Below, in pieces: positions 26,149 through 34,538 of a DNA stretch of 64,000 nucleotides. The notes under the pieces were generated by a model, which had not been told where the DNA came from, did not search any database, and was given only the letters and a program-made list of their open reading frames with translations. The position numbers and the translations under genes were made by a program. The DNA is from Deltaproteobacteria bacterium (GTDB lineage Bacteria; Desulfobacterota; Binatia; UBA9968). Location of the stretch: assembly GCA_016210115.1 (NCBI GenBank), contig JACQUW010000292.1:1-64000 (forward strand), given 5' to 3'. The stretch's first letter is position 1. Each line of letters starts with the position of its first letter.

Positions 26149-26210
26149 CTTTACAAGCAAAGGCGGATTTGTTAGAAAAAATAGCCGGCTGGCTGAGGGC
26201 CAACAAGTCA

Positions 26211-28601
26211 ATGAAATACAAAGGTCTTTTTTTGACCGGAGTTTTTTACCCGTTAACTCTCGTTTCTCTCCTGATGGGCCATTTCTCGCTGCTGCAAGCC
26301 CAACAACCCGTCATCATTAAGGAAATTAAAATCCAGGGCAATGCGAGAGTCGAGGTCGATGGCATCAAGCTGCATACCAAGGTTCGGGCTGGAGAGCCGT
26401 TGGACCCGGGCGTGGTCGATCAGGACGTGAAATCGATCTATCGCATGGGTTTCTTCGATGATGTGAAAGCGGAGCTTTCTCCGGAAGGGGTTCTGACCTA
26501 TACGGTGAAGGAAAAGCCCTATGTTCGCGAAGTTAAGATTCAGGGCAGCAAAGAGCTTGCCAAAGAGAAAATCCAGACGGCCTTTGGCATCAGCCCTCGA
26601 ACTATTCTGGACCGCGACAAGATCTCCGAGGGCGTCGAGAAAGTGAAAAAGCTTTACGCCGAGCAGGGATATGTCAACGCCCAGGTGGATTACGCGCTAT
26701 CCGTCATGGAAAACAATCAGGCGGAAATTCAGCTTTCCATCACCGAGGGCGCCCGTGTATTGATCCAGAAGATCAGCTTCAAAGGGAACAAAGCCTTTTC
26801 GGAAAGTGAGCTTAAGGGCTTGATGTCCACCAAAGAGCAATGGTTCCTGTCATTCATCACGAACCGAGGAGTTTTGGAGCAGGACACGCTCACGAACGAT
26901 GTCGCCACTCTATCCGCCCACTACTACGACCACGGGTACATCAACCACAAGATCGATGAGCCCGTGGTTGTGAAGCGCAGAGACGGAATCGAGGTTGTGA
27001 TTCGGGTTCACGAAGGGGAACAGTTCAGGGTAGGAAAGGTGGAGATCGGCGGTGACTTGATCGAGGATGGCGGGACGCTTCTCAAAAAGATCGAGATGAC
27101 GACCGGGCAGATATTTAGGGGCAGCCGGTTGCGGAACGACATCACGATGCTGAATGACTTATATTCCGATAAGGGTTTTGCTTTCGCCCAAATTGAGCCG
27201 GTCACGAAGGTAAACCAAGAAGATAAAAACGTCGATGTCGCCTTGGTCATCGCGCGCGGCCCGCCGGTTTTTTTCAATCACGTCCTTGTTGCGGGAAACA
27301 CAAAGACGCGGGACAGGGTCATCCGCAGGGAAGTTCTGGCGGGCGAGCAGACGCTCTTTTCCAGCAACAAAATCCGGCAGAGCCGGGACGCGCTGCAACG
27401 CACGGGTTATTTCGAGGACGTTCAGTTGACCACGAAAAAAACGGAGCAGCCGGATGCCGTGGATTTGCTGGTCGACGTTCGGGAAGGCCCGACCGGAGCG
27501 TTCAGCGTTGGAGCCGGGTATAGCAGCGGAGACCAATTTGTCTTCACGAGCTCCATCACTGAAAAAAACCTTTTTGGTCTTGGCCAAGCCATTAGCGCGA
27601 ATTTTGCCCTTGGCAGCAGCCGCCAGGACTTTGTCTTGAGTTTTACGGAGCCCTATCTCTACAATACACCTCTAAGCTTCGGATTCGATGCCTTTAATAC
27701 GCAGCGCGAGTTCAATGATTTTGACGACCGCAAAACGGGTTTTGGATTGCGCACCAGTTATCCACTCAGGCGTTTGGGCCTCCCTTTCTTAAGGACTCCG
27801 GTTCCCAATCCGGCCTCGGACACACCCGACTGGGCATATCATCCCTTCATCGCCTACACGCGCGTGGGAGCAGGATATGACCTGGTTCGGGAAAAAGTCA
27901 GCGACATCAACGAAAGCGCCCCGGATTCGATTAAGAACTCGGAGGGAAGTTCCTGGACCAGCGCGATGACGCCGAATTTCACTTATGACAGCAGGGATCA
28001 TTTTTTCAATCCCACGCGAGGCACGTCTTCCGGTCTTGCGTTTAAATTTGCCGGTTTGGGGGGCGACAATAAGTTCATCAAATCCGACCTCCGGACGCGG
28101 TGGCATTATTCCGTGCTCAAGGATCCAAACTGGGGCGGCACGTATACGATAGCTCTCGGCGGCGCGTTCGGCTATGGTGTTCCACTGGGTGCCCAACCAA
28201 GCGGCGATAAGCACCTCCCTCTTTTTGAAAGATACTTTCCAGGCGGCATCAACTCTATCAGGGGCTTCAAGGATCGTAGTTTGGGGCCCCGGGACGGCGA
28301 TGATGTCGTCGGGGGGGATAAGCAGATTGTTTTTAACGCTGAACTGTTGTTCCCGCTTCTGGAGAAATACGGCGTGCGCGGCGTTACGTTTTTCGACATG
28401 GGCCAGGCTTTCGGCGACGTAGGGCAGAACAGCGATGAACTCAAGAACATCTCGTTTAGCGAGTTTCGTATGTCCGCAGGCCTGGGCGTACGCTGGTTAT
28501 CGCCTTTCGGTCCCCTTCGAGTAGAGTTGGGTTTTCCGATTAAGAAGAAATCGGGCGACGATACCTCCGTGCTGGGCTTCTCCGTCGGCAATCTGCCTTA
28601 A
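26211..28601 (+). CDS. bamA: BamA outer-membrane protein assembly factor
   Basis: 796 residues. A signal peptide (MKYKGLFLTGVFYPLTLVSL, then HFSLLQAQ) precedes about five POTRA repeats (VIIKEIKIQGNARV, VREVKIQGSKELAKEKI, IQKISFKGNKAFSESELKGL, and so on) and a C-terminal 16-strand barrel. The L6 motif RGF occurs in GGINSIRGFKDRSLGPRDG. It folds outer-membrane proteins. The ORF track begins at TTG 26169; the ATG at 26211 is preferred because it starts the signal peptide. Followed by skp. Confidence 0.95.
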   Translation: MKYKGLFLTGVFYPLTLVSLLMGHFSLLQAQQPVIIKEIKIQGNARVEVDGIKLHTKVRAGEPLDPGVVDQDVKSIYRMGFFDDVKAELSPEGVLTYTVKEKPYVREVKIQGSKELAKEKIQTAFGISPRTILDRDKISEGVEKVKKLYAEQGYVNAQVDYALSVMENNQAEIQLSITEGARVLIQKISFKGNKAFSESELKGLMSTKEQWFLSFITNRGVLEQDTLTNDVATLSAHYYDHGYINHKIDEPVVVKRRDGIEVVIRVHEGEQFRVGKVEIGGDLIEDGGTLLKKIEMTTGQIFRGSRLRNDITMLNDLYSDKGFAFAQIEPVTKVNQEDKNVDVALVIARGPPVFFNHVLVAGNTKTRDRVIRREVLAGEQTLFSSNKIRQSRDALQRTGYFEDVQLTTKKTEQPDAVDLLVDVREGPTGAFSVGAGYSSGDQFVFTSSITEKNLFGLGQAISANFALGSSRQDFVLSFTEPYLYNTPLSFGFDAFNTQREFNDFDDRKTGFGLRTSYPLRRLGLPFLRTPVPNPASDTPDWAYHPFIAYTRVGAGYDLVREKVSDINESAPDSIKNSEGSSWTSAMTPNFTYDSRDHFFNPTRGTSSGLAFKFAGLGGDNKFIKSDLRTRWHYSVLKDPNWGGTYTIALGGAFGYGVPLGAQPSGDKHLPLFERYFPGGINSIRGFKDRSLGPRDGDDVVGGDKQIVFNAELLFPLLEKYGVRGVTFFDMGQAFGDVGQNSDELKNISFSEFRMSAGLGVRWLSPFGPLRVELGFPIKKKSGDDTSVLGFSVGNLP

Positions 28602-28643
28602 CGCAAGAACTATCATCTTCTAAACTCAGTGTCGGAGGTTACT

Positions 28644-29171
28644 GTGAAACGGAATATTCTTACTTTGTTCATTCTTTTTCTGGCCTGGCCCTCCTGGGCT
28701 CAGGAAAAGGTGAAGATCGGCTTTGTTGATATTCAGCGAGCCATTAACGAATCGCAGGCAGGCAAAAAGGCGAAAGAGAGATTTCAGAGTCAGGTGCAAA
28801 AAATGGAAGGTGAGCTCCTGAAGGAAAAGAGCGAAGTGGAGCGGCTCAAGGCGGATTTTGATAAGAAGAGCGCCCTTTTGAAGGAAGAAGAGCGCAGAAA
28901 CATGGAGAAGGAATTTCAACGGCGCTACCTGGGTTATCAGCGCACGATGCGCGACTCCCAGGAAGAGCTGCGCCAGCGAGAAGGCGAGATGACTGCGGAG
29001 ATTCTGAAAGATCTGGAAAAAATCGTTGTCGAAATCGGCAAGAGCGAAAAATTCACGCTGATTCTCGAGCGCTCCCAGATGCTCTACAGTGATCAGGGCG
29101 TGGATATCACCAACAAAGTCATCGAACTTTACAATAGCCGGACCGCGGGAAAGGCACCCAAGGGAAAGTGA
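28644..29171 (+). CDS. skp: OmpH/Skp-family periplasmic chaperone
   Basis: 175 residues. Signal peptide [20 protein letters not shown], then the family opening [20 protein letters not shown], a long charged coiled coil (about residues 50-125) and the closing strand [28 protein letters not shown]. It holds unfolded outer-membrane proteins for BamA. GTG at 28644 is preferred over GTG at 28629 because GGAGG lies 5 nt before it. Its stop overlaps the lpxD start (GTGA). Confidence 0.92.
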   Translation: MKRNILTLFILFLAWPSWAQEKVKIGFVDIQRAINESQAGKKAKERFQSQVQKMEGELLKEKSEVERLKADFDKKSALLKEEERRNMEKEFQRRYLGYQRTMRDSQEELRQREGEMTAEILKDLEKIVVEIGKSEKFTLILERSQMLYSDQGVDITNKVIELYNSRTAGKAPKGK

Positions 29172-30244
29172 CCGCCGCAGCCAGAACGCTCTCGGAGCTG
29201 GCCCATCTCGTTGGCGGCGAGGTGGTTGGTGATGGCGGGGTGCGGATTTGGAAGGCTGCTTCGATTGATGAGGCGGGCCCCGGCGACATTACTTTTTTAG
29301 CTCACCCCCGTTACAATTCTCTTCTCAAGGGTTGCAAGGCAAGCGCGGTTATTCTCAGCTCTGGAACAGACTATGCAGAGCTGATGAAGGCCGGGAGAAG
29401 CGTTCTCGTGGCCGCGCAGCCCTATCTTGCTTTCGCGAAGATACTGCAGTTGCTTACCGAGCCGCCGCGCTACGACGGCGTGGTGAGCGATCGCGCGACC
29501 GTCGATCCGACCGCAACTCTGGGAGACGGGGTGACCGTTTTCCCTTATGTTTATATCGGGAAGAGGGTCAAAGTGGGCGCCCGCGCGGTTTTATTTCCAG
29601 GAGTGTTTTTGGGGGACGAGGTTCAGGTGGGAGACGATTGCATTCTCCATCCGAACGTTGCGGTGCGTGAGGGTTGCCGGCTCGGCCAGCGTGTCATTCT
29701 TCACGCGGGCGTGGTGATTGGCGCGGACGGCTTCGGCTATGCGGGGGAGGGCGGCGGGCGGATCAAGATACCTCAGGTGGGGATTGTGGAAATCGAGGAT
29801 GATGTAGAGATCGGGGCCAACACGACCGTGGACCGCGCCACCTTGGGCCGAACCGTTATCGGCCGCGGGACGAAAATAGACAATCTGGTTCAGATTGCTC
29901 ACAACGTGGTGGTGGGTGAGCATGCGGTTATCGCGGCGCAAGCAGGAATCGCCGGAAGCACCCGCATCGGCAGAGAGGTCGTCCTCGCCGGACAGGTTGG
30001 TATCGTCAACCATATTGAGATCGGCGACCGGAGCATGATCGGGCCTCAGTCCGGGGTTGCTCGTTCTGTGTCTCCGGGCTCTTTGCTTTCCGGAGGGCTG
30101 GAAGCTGCGCCCCATAGGGAATGGCTCAGAGTTATGACGTTGATTCCTCAACTTCCAAAAATCTGGCGCAAAGTGCGGCTTCTCGAAAGAAAAATTTCCA
30201 CCCTGAGGCGAAAAGCCGGAAAAGGAGTCAAGGATCATGCTTGA
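29168..30244 (+). CDS. lpxD: LpxD, UDP-3-O-acylglucosamine N-acyltransferase
   Basis: 358 residues. N-terminal uridine-binding domain ([20 protein letters not shown], then [11 protein letters not shown]), then left-handed beta-helix hexapeptide repeats ([20 protein letters not shown]). The catalytic His segment is [16 protein letters not shown]. It adds the N-linked hydroxyacyl chain in lipid A synthesis. GTG start overlapping the skp stop; stop overlaps the fabZ start region by 8 nt. Confidence 0.96.
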   Translation: MTAAARTLSELAHLVGGEVVGDGGVRIWKAASIDEAGPGDITFLAHPRYNSLLKGCKASAVILSSGTDYAELMKAGRSVLVAAQPYLAFAKILQLLTEPPRYDGVVSDRATVDPTATLGDGVTVFPYVYIGKRVKVGARAVLFPGVFLGDEVQVGDDCILHPNVAVREGCRLGQRVILHAGVVIGADGFGYAGEGGGRIKIPQVGIVEIEDDVEIGANTTVDRATLGRTVIGRGTKIDNLVQIAHNVVVGEHAVIAAQAGIAGSTRIGREVVLAGQVGIVNHIEIGDRSMIGPQSGVARSVSPGSLLSGGLEAAPHREWLRVMTLIPQLPKIWRKVRLLERKISTLRRKAGKGVKDHA

Positions 30245-30674
30245 CGTTAGAGAGATCTTCAAGTCCATACCCCACCGCTATCCTTTTCTTCTGGTTGATA
30301 AAATACTCGAAGTCGACGGCGATCAGAAAATCATCGGAATTAAGAATGTCACCATTAACGAAAGTTTTTTTCAGGGCCATTTTCCTAACAGGCCGCTTAT
30401 GCCCGGGGTCCTGATCTGCGAAGCTATGGCTCAAGTCGGGGCTATTTTCGCATATAGTGCCAGAGGCGGGACGAACGGCGAAAAGGTCTTCCTTTTGACA
30501 GGCCTGGATCGAGTGAAGTTCAAACGCCCCGTGGAACCCGGGGATCAGTTGCGTTTGGAGCTGACCTCCCTCAGGCGGCGGGGCACTTTCTGGAAAATGA
30601 AAGGGGTGGCGACTGTGGACGGAAAGCTCGTTGCCCAGGCCGAAATATCCGCGATGGAAGTGTCCGTGAGCTGA
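30237..30674 (+). CDS. fabZ: FabZ, 3-hydroxyacyl-ACP dehydratase
   Basis: 145 residues, hot-dog fold. The active site shows [15 protein letters not shown] and [20 protein letters not shown] with the catalytic His and Glu. It dehydrates 3-hydroxyacyl-ACP for fatty acid elongation and so competes with LpxA/LpxD for hydroxyacyl-ACP; the operon position is typical. Confidence 0.97.
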   Translation: MLDVREIFKSIPHRYPFLLVDKILEVDGDQKIIGIKNVTINESFFQGHFPNRPLMPGVLICEAMAQVGAIFAYSARGGTNGEKVFLLTGLDRVKFKRPVEPGDQLRLELTSLRRRGTFWKMKGVATVDGKLVAQAEISAMEVSVS

Positions 30675-30693
30675 GGGACGAATACACGCTGAA

Positions 30694-31470
30694 ATGGCCA
30701 AAATTCATAAAACAGCGCTGGTGGACCCGCGGGCTGAATTGGATGCCGATGTCGCAGTCGGGGCCTACTGTGTGATCGGCCCCCAGGTTAAAATTGGTAA
30801 AGGGACGGAAATGAGGTCGCACGTGGTTATTGAGGGAAATACCACGTTGGGCGCGGACAACGTCGTGTTCCAGTTCGCTAGTGTGGGTTCCCGTCCGCAA
30901 GACCTGAAATACAAAGGTGAAGAAAGTCGATTGATTATCGGCGATCACAACACCATTCGCGAGTTTGTGTCGATCAATCCGGGCACGGCAGGAGGGGGGA
31001 TGGTGACCCAAATCGGGAATCACAATCTCCTGATGATGTATTGCCATATCGCCCATGACTGCATTCTGGGTAACTGTAACATCATCGCCAACGGGGCGAC
31101 CCTCGGAGGTCATGTCCAGATCGAGGACTATGTTATTGTTGGCGGGCTTGTCGGTATCCACCAGTTCGTCAAAGTGGGAACGGGGGCGATTTTGGGCGCG
31201 GGCTCCATGGTCTCCAAAGATATTCCCCCTTATTGCAACGCGACGGGCGATCGAGCCAAGCTCAGGGGACTCAACCTTGAAGGTCTCAGAAGGAGAGGTT
31301 TCACGAGGGAGCAAATCGACGCGCTCAAAAGAGCTTACCGGATCATTTTCCGCTCGGGTCTAAAGACCAAAGAAGCGCTCACAAAAGTGTGCCGGGAAAT
31401 TCCCAACTCCGCGGAGGTGCAGTATCTGGCACGGTTCATCGAGAACTGCCAGAGAGGGATCTGCCGGTAA
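30694..31470 (+). CDS. lpxA: LpxA, UDP-GlcNAc acyltransferase
   Basis: 258 residues, hexapeptide beta-helix followed by a helical C-terminus (GLRRRGFTREQIDALKRAYR). Substrate segments: FASVGSRPQDLKYKGEESRL, TIREFVSINPGTAGGGMVTQ, and LLMMYCHIAHDCILGNC with the catalytic His. First step of lipid A synthesis. Lies 20 nt after fabZ. Confidence 0.97.
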   Translation: MAKIHKTALVDPRAELDADVAVGAYCVIGPQVKIGKGTEMRSHVVIEGNTTLGADNVVFQFASVGSRPQDLKYKGEESRLIIGDHNTIREFVSINPGTAGGGMVTQIGNHNLLMMYCHIAHDCILGNCNIIANGATLGGHVQIEDYVIVGGLVGIHQFVKVGTGAILGAGSMVSKDIPPYCNATGDRAKLRGLNLEGLRRRGFTREQIDALKRAYRIIFRSGLKTKEALTKVCREIPNSAEVQYLARFIENCQRGICR

Positions 31471-31480
31471 AACCAATCAC

Positions 31481-31560
31481 AGCGTTCAAGCAGTTCAAAT
31501 GTTCAAACGGTTCGAAGGCTCCGTCCTTGAACATCTTGAACGTTTAAGCGATTGAACGCT
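31481..31560. repeat. Hairpin-like inverted repeat of GTTCAA units
   Basis: Arms AGCGTTCAA (31481-31489) and TTGAACGCT (31552-31560) are exact reverse complements, and the inner parts (ATGTTCAAACGG against the complement of CCGTCCTTGAACAT) pair with small bulges. The block is full of GTTCAA/TTGAAC units. It lies between lpxA and lpxI and may be a dispersed repeat or a transcript hairpin. Confidence 0.6.
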
Positions 31561-31565
31561 TCTTT

Positions 31566-31593
31566 ATTTGTTGAATGCGATTTGTTGAATGCG
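31566..31593. repeat. 14-bp perfect tandem duplication across the lpxI start
   Basis: ATTTGTTGAATGCG occurs twice head to tail, at 31566-31579 and 31580-31593. Each copy contains an ATG (31575 and 31589), and only the second is in frame with LpxI. Confidence 0.85.
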
Positions 31594-32395
31594 CAAACTC
31601 GGGCTTATCGCGGGAAACGGCAAGTTTCCATTGATCTTTGCCGAGCAGGCCAGGCGGGAAGGAGTCTCCCTGGTTGCTGTAGCTCATCGCGGCGAGACTC
31701 CAGAAGAGATCGAACGATGGCTCGACGCGGTGACCTGGGTTTACGTGGGTCAGTTGGGCAAGATTATTCGGACCTTTCATCGGGCCGGGGTGAAGGAAGC
31801 GGTGATGGCGGGGGGCATCCGCAAGGCTAAACTCTTCTCCAATTTCCGGCCGGATTTCCGAGGCGCCGCTTTCTTGGCTCGCGTCAAGAGTCGAGAGGAT
31901 GATCAACTCCTGAGAGGAGTGGCCGAAGAGTTGGAGCGCGAAGGGATCAGGGTTTTGGAATCGACTCTTTTTCTTTCGCATATTGTCGCGCCCGGCGGCG
32001 TTCTATCCCGGCGCGCGCCAACGCCCGCTCAGTGGGAGGACATCCGGCTTGGATTTCGCGTCGCAAAGGAAATGGGCCGGCTGGGAATCGGGCAGAGCAT
32101 TGTCGTTAAGCATGGCGTTGTTCTCGCTGTTGAAGCGGTAGAGGGAACGGACGCGGCGATTCGCCGGGGCGGCGACCTGGGAAAACAAGGTTTTCTTGTG
32201 GTTAAGGTGAGCAAGCCGCAGCAAGACTTGCGCTTTGACGTGCCGGCCATCGGGGTCGATACCATTCGGCTGTTGCATGAATTGAGGGGTGCTGGAGTCG
32301 CGGTTGAGGCGGGAAAAACGATTCTGCTGGAGAAAGAACAACTGCTTGAAGAGGCGGACCGCTGGGGCATCGTGGTAACTGGAATCAGCGCGTGA
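31589..32395 (+). CDS. lpxI: LpxI, UDP-2,3-diacylglucosamine pyrophosphatase
   Basis: 268 residues with the DUF1009/LpxI pattern: MRKLGLIAGNGKFPLIFAEQ, VYVGQLGKIIRTFHRAGVKE, AGGIRKAKLF, then the catalytic domain SIVVKHGVVLAVEAVEGTD and KVSKPQQDLRFDVPAIG. It makes lipid X and UMP from UDP-diacylglucosamine and replaces LpxH. The first ATG of a 14-bp duplication is out of frame, so 31589 is the start; no good Shine-Dalgarno is visible. The stop overlaps the next ORF. Confidence 0.94.
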   Translation: MRKLGLIAGNGKFPLIFAEQARREGVSLVAVAHRGETPEEIERWLDAVTWVYVGQLGKIIRTFHRAGVKEAVMAGGIRKAKLFSNFRPDFRGAAFLARVKSREDDQLLRGVAEELEREGIRVLESTLFLSHIVAPGGVLSRRAPTPAQWEDIRLGFRVAKEMGRLGIGQSIVVKHGVVLAVEAVEGTDAAIRRGGDLGKQGFLVVKVSKPQQDLRFDVPAIGVDTIRLLHELRGAGVAVEAGKTILLEKEQLLEEADRWGIVVTGISA

Positions 32396-32415
32396 GAGAA
32401 CAGCAGGAAAGCAAA

Positions 32416-33348
32416 ATGGGAGTTCGAGAAAGAGTTTCGGTCGCCGTCGTCGGCGTCGGCTACGTGGGGCGGTTTCATGCGGAAAAATATGCCGCCTCCC
32501 ACAACGCTCGTTTGGTCGCTGTCGCGGATATTGACCAAAGTCGCGCAACGGAAGTCGGCGGGCGGTTGGGCGTGGGCGCCTTCACCGATTACCGGGAGCT
32601 GTATGGGCGGGTTCAATGCGTGAGCGTTGCCGTTCCGACGCGGCTTCACTACCAGGTCGCCAGGGATTTTCTAACGGCGGGGCTGGACGTTCTCGTGGAA
32701 AAGCCGATGGCGGCGACGCTGGAAGAAGCCAGGGAATTGGCCGCGGTGGCGAGCGAAAAAAATCTCATCCTGCAGATCGGGCACCTGGAGAGATTTAATC
32801 CGGCCATTCGGAGACTGGAAGGAGTGGTTCGAGAGCCGAAATTCGTCGAGTGTCACCGTCTGGCTCCGTTTATAGAGCGAGGGACGGACGTTGACGTCGT
32901 TTTCGATCTTATGATCCATGATCTCGACGTCATCGGCAGCCTGGTTCGTTCCCCGGTCCAGAGAGTCGAAGCCGTGGGGGTTGCCGTTTTAACCGACAAG
33001 CCGGATATTGCGAACGCTCGCATCGCATTTTCGAACGGCTGCATCGCCAACATAACGTCGAGTCGGGTCTCAATGAAGCGCGAGCGTAAAATTCGGATCT
33101 TTCAGCCTGATGCCTACATCTCGATTGACTACGACCGGAGGAGCGCTCAGATCTATCGCAGGCCGGAAAAAGGCGCAAAGTGGGAACAGATTCGAGGAGA
33201 AACAATTGAGATCCCGGAGGGAGACGCGCTTTCTGACGAAATAGAGTCGTTCTTGACAGCCGTTCAGCAGCGCAGCCGTCCTCTTGTAAGCGGCGAGGAT
33301 GGGCTGAGAGCGCTGGAAATTGCGGCGATGATCAGCGACCAATTGTGA
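32416..33348 (+). CDS. Gfo/Idh/MocA-family oxidoreductase in the lipid A operon
   Basis: 310 residues. A Rossmann domain opens RVSVAVVGVGYVGRFHAEKY, the NAD site is followed by VEKPMAATLEEARELA (the EKP motif), and a C-terminal beta domain follows. The ORF track begins with a GTG at 32392 overlapping lpxI; the ATG at 32416 has AGGAAA upstream and is preferred. Members of this family are regularly found between lpxI and lpxB in deltaproteobacteria. A possible role in making a 3-amino sugar for lipid A (as GnnA does) is inference; no GnnB aminotransferase is adjacent. Confidence 0.88.
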   Translation: MGVRERVSVAVVGVGYVGRFHAEKYAASHNARLVAVADIDQSRATEVGGRLGVGAFTDYRELYGRVQCVSVAVPTRLHYQVARDFLTAGLDVLVEKPMAATLEEARELAAVASEKNLILQIGHLERFNPAIRRLEGVVREPKFVECHRLAPFIERGTDVDVVFDLMIHDLDVIGSLVRSPVQRVEAVGVAVLTDKPDIANARIAFSNGCIANITSSRVSMKRERKIRIFQPDAYISIDYDRRSAQIYRRPEKGAKWEQIRGETIEIPEGDALSDEIESFLTAVQQRSRPLVSGEDGLRALEIAAMISDQL

Positions 33349-34514
33349 CCAGTGTGAGGCAGATTCCAGGAGATCGCAGGGGCGGAGCCAGACGGATCAT
33401 GCTTGTTGTCGGCGAGGCCTCCGGAGACCTGCACGGAGCGCACCTCGTCAGATCGCTTTACGAAAGGGATCCAACGCTCGAGCTATTCGGGGTCGCAGGA
33501 GAACACCTCAAAGAGGCCGGGATCCGAGTCGTGCTGGAGGTGAGCTCGCTGACCGGAATGGGATTGGCGGAGCTGGCCGGTAACGTAAGAGCTCTGTGGA
33601 GCGCCTACCGGCTGCTGCAAAGCGTCTTGCGTGAACAGAGGCCGGATCTGCTGATTCTGATCGATTTCCCTGAATTTAACCTGCGCCTGGCCCGTTCAGC
33701 CAAGAACATGCGGATCCCGGTACTTTACTACATTAGCCCTCAAGTTTGGGCATGGCGAAAGCGGCGCATTCGAAAGATCGCTCAACGGGTTGATCATATG
33801 GCCGTGGTTTTTCCTTTTGAAGCCCAACTCTACGAGAAAGCGAAGCTGAGGGTGACTTTCGTCGGCCATCCTTTGTTGGATGTGGTCCGTGCGACGTTGC
33901 CGCGCGAAACCGCTTTGATGCAGTTGGGTCTGGATCCATCCAAGCAGACGATCGCCCTCCTGCCAGGCAGCCGGGAGCGGGAGGTTCATTATCATCTTGG
34001 GGCCATGTTAGAGGCGGCGCGCCGCCTGCAGCTCTCCGGCGGGTTTCAGTTTGTGCTGGTTCGCGCCACCACGGTGGACCGTCTCCTGCTGGAAAAGACG
34101 CTTGCGCAGGCCGCGTTGCGGATCCCGATTTCGGACGGGAACGCTTATAATGTGATCAACGCCTGCGAGCTGGTATGGACTGCCTCCGGAACGGCGACCC
34201 TGGAAACGGCTCTATTGTTGCGTCCCATGGTGATTGTCTATCGTCTGGCATGGTTGACCTATGGGCTCGCGAGACTTTTGGTGAGGGTGAGTCACATCGG
34301 GATAGTGAACATTATCGCCGGGGAGAGGGTAGTCCCGGAATTGATTCAGTCCCAGGTGACTCCCGGCAGAATCGTTTCCGAGAGCGAGCGGATTCTGCGG
34401 GAGCCAAACAGGCGCCGCCGCATGGTGGAAAAGCTGTCGCTGGTTCGGGACAAGCTGGGTCTCCCCGGCGCGGCCGGCCGGGTCGCGGACATCGCTCTGG
34501 CGATGATGAGATAG
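33345..34514 (+). CDS. lpxB: LpxB, lipid A disaccharide synthase
   Basis: 389 residues, GT19. Opening IMLVVGEASGDLHGAHLVRS, then GVAGEHLKEAGIRVVLEV, IDFPEFNLRLARSAKNM, PVLYYISPQVWAWRKRRIRK, GHPLLDVVRA and IALLPGSREREVHYHL. It joins UDP-diacylglucosamine and lipid X. The GTG start overlaps the stop of the oxidoreductase gene. An alternative start nearer MLVVGEASGD is possible. Confidence 0.96.
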   Translation: MTSVRQIPGDRRGGARRIMLVVGEASGDLHGAHLVRSLYERDPTLELFGVAGEHLKEAGIRVVLEVSSLTGMGLAELAGNVRALWSAYRLLQSVLREQRPDLLILIDFPEFNLRLARSAKNMRIPVLYYISPQVWAWRKRRIRKIAQRVDHMAVVFPFEAQLYEKAKLRVTFVGHPLLDVVRATLPRETALMQLGLDPSKQTIALLPGSREREVHYHLGAMLEAARRLQLSGGFQFVLVRATTVDRLLLEKTLAQAALRIPISDGNAYNVINACELVWTASGTATLETALLLRPMVIVYRLAWLTYGLARLLVRVSHIGIVNIIAGERVVPELIQSQVTPGRIVSESERILREPNRRRRMVEKLSLVRDKLGLPGAAGRVADIALAMMR

Positions 34515-34538
34515 AATCTCGGACTGAGGAAAAAAGGG

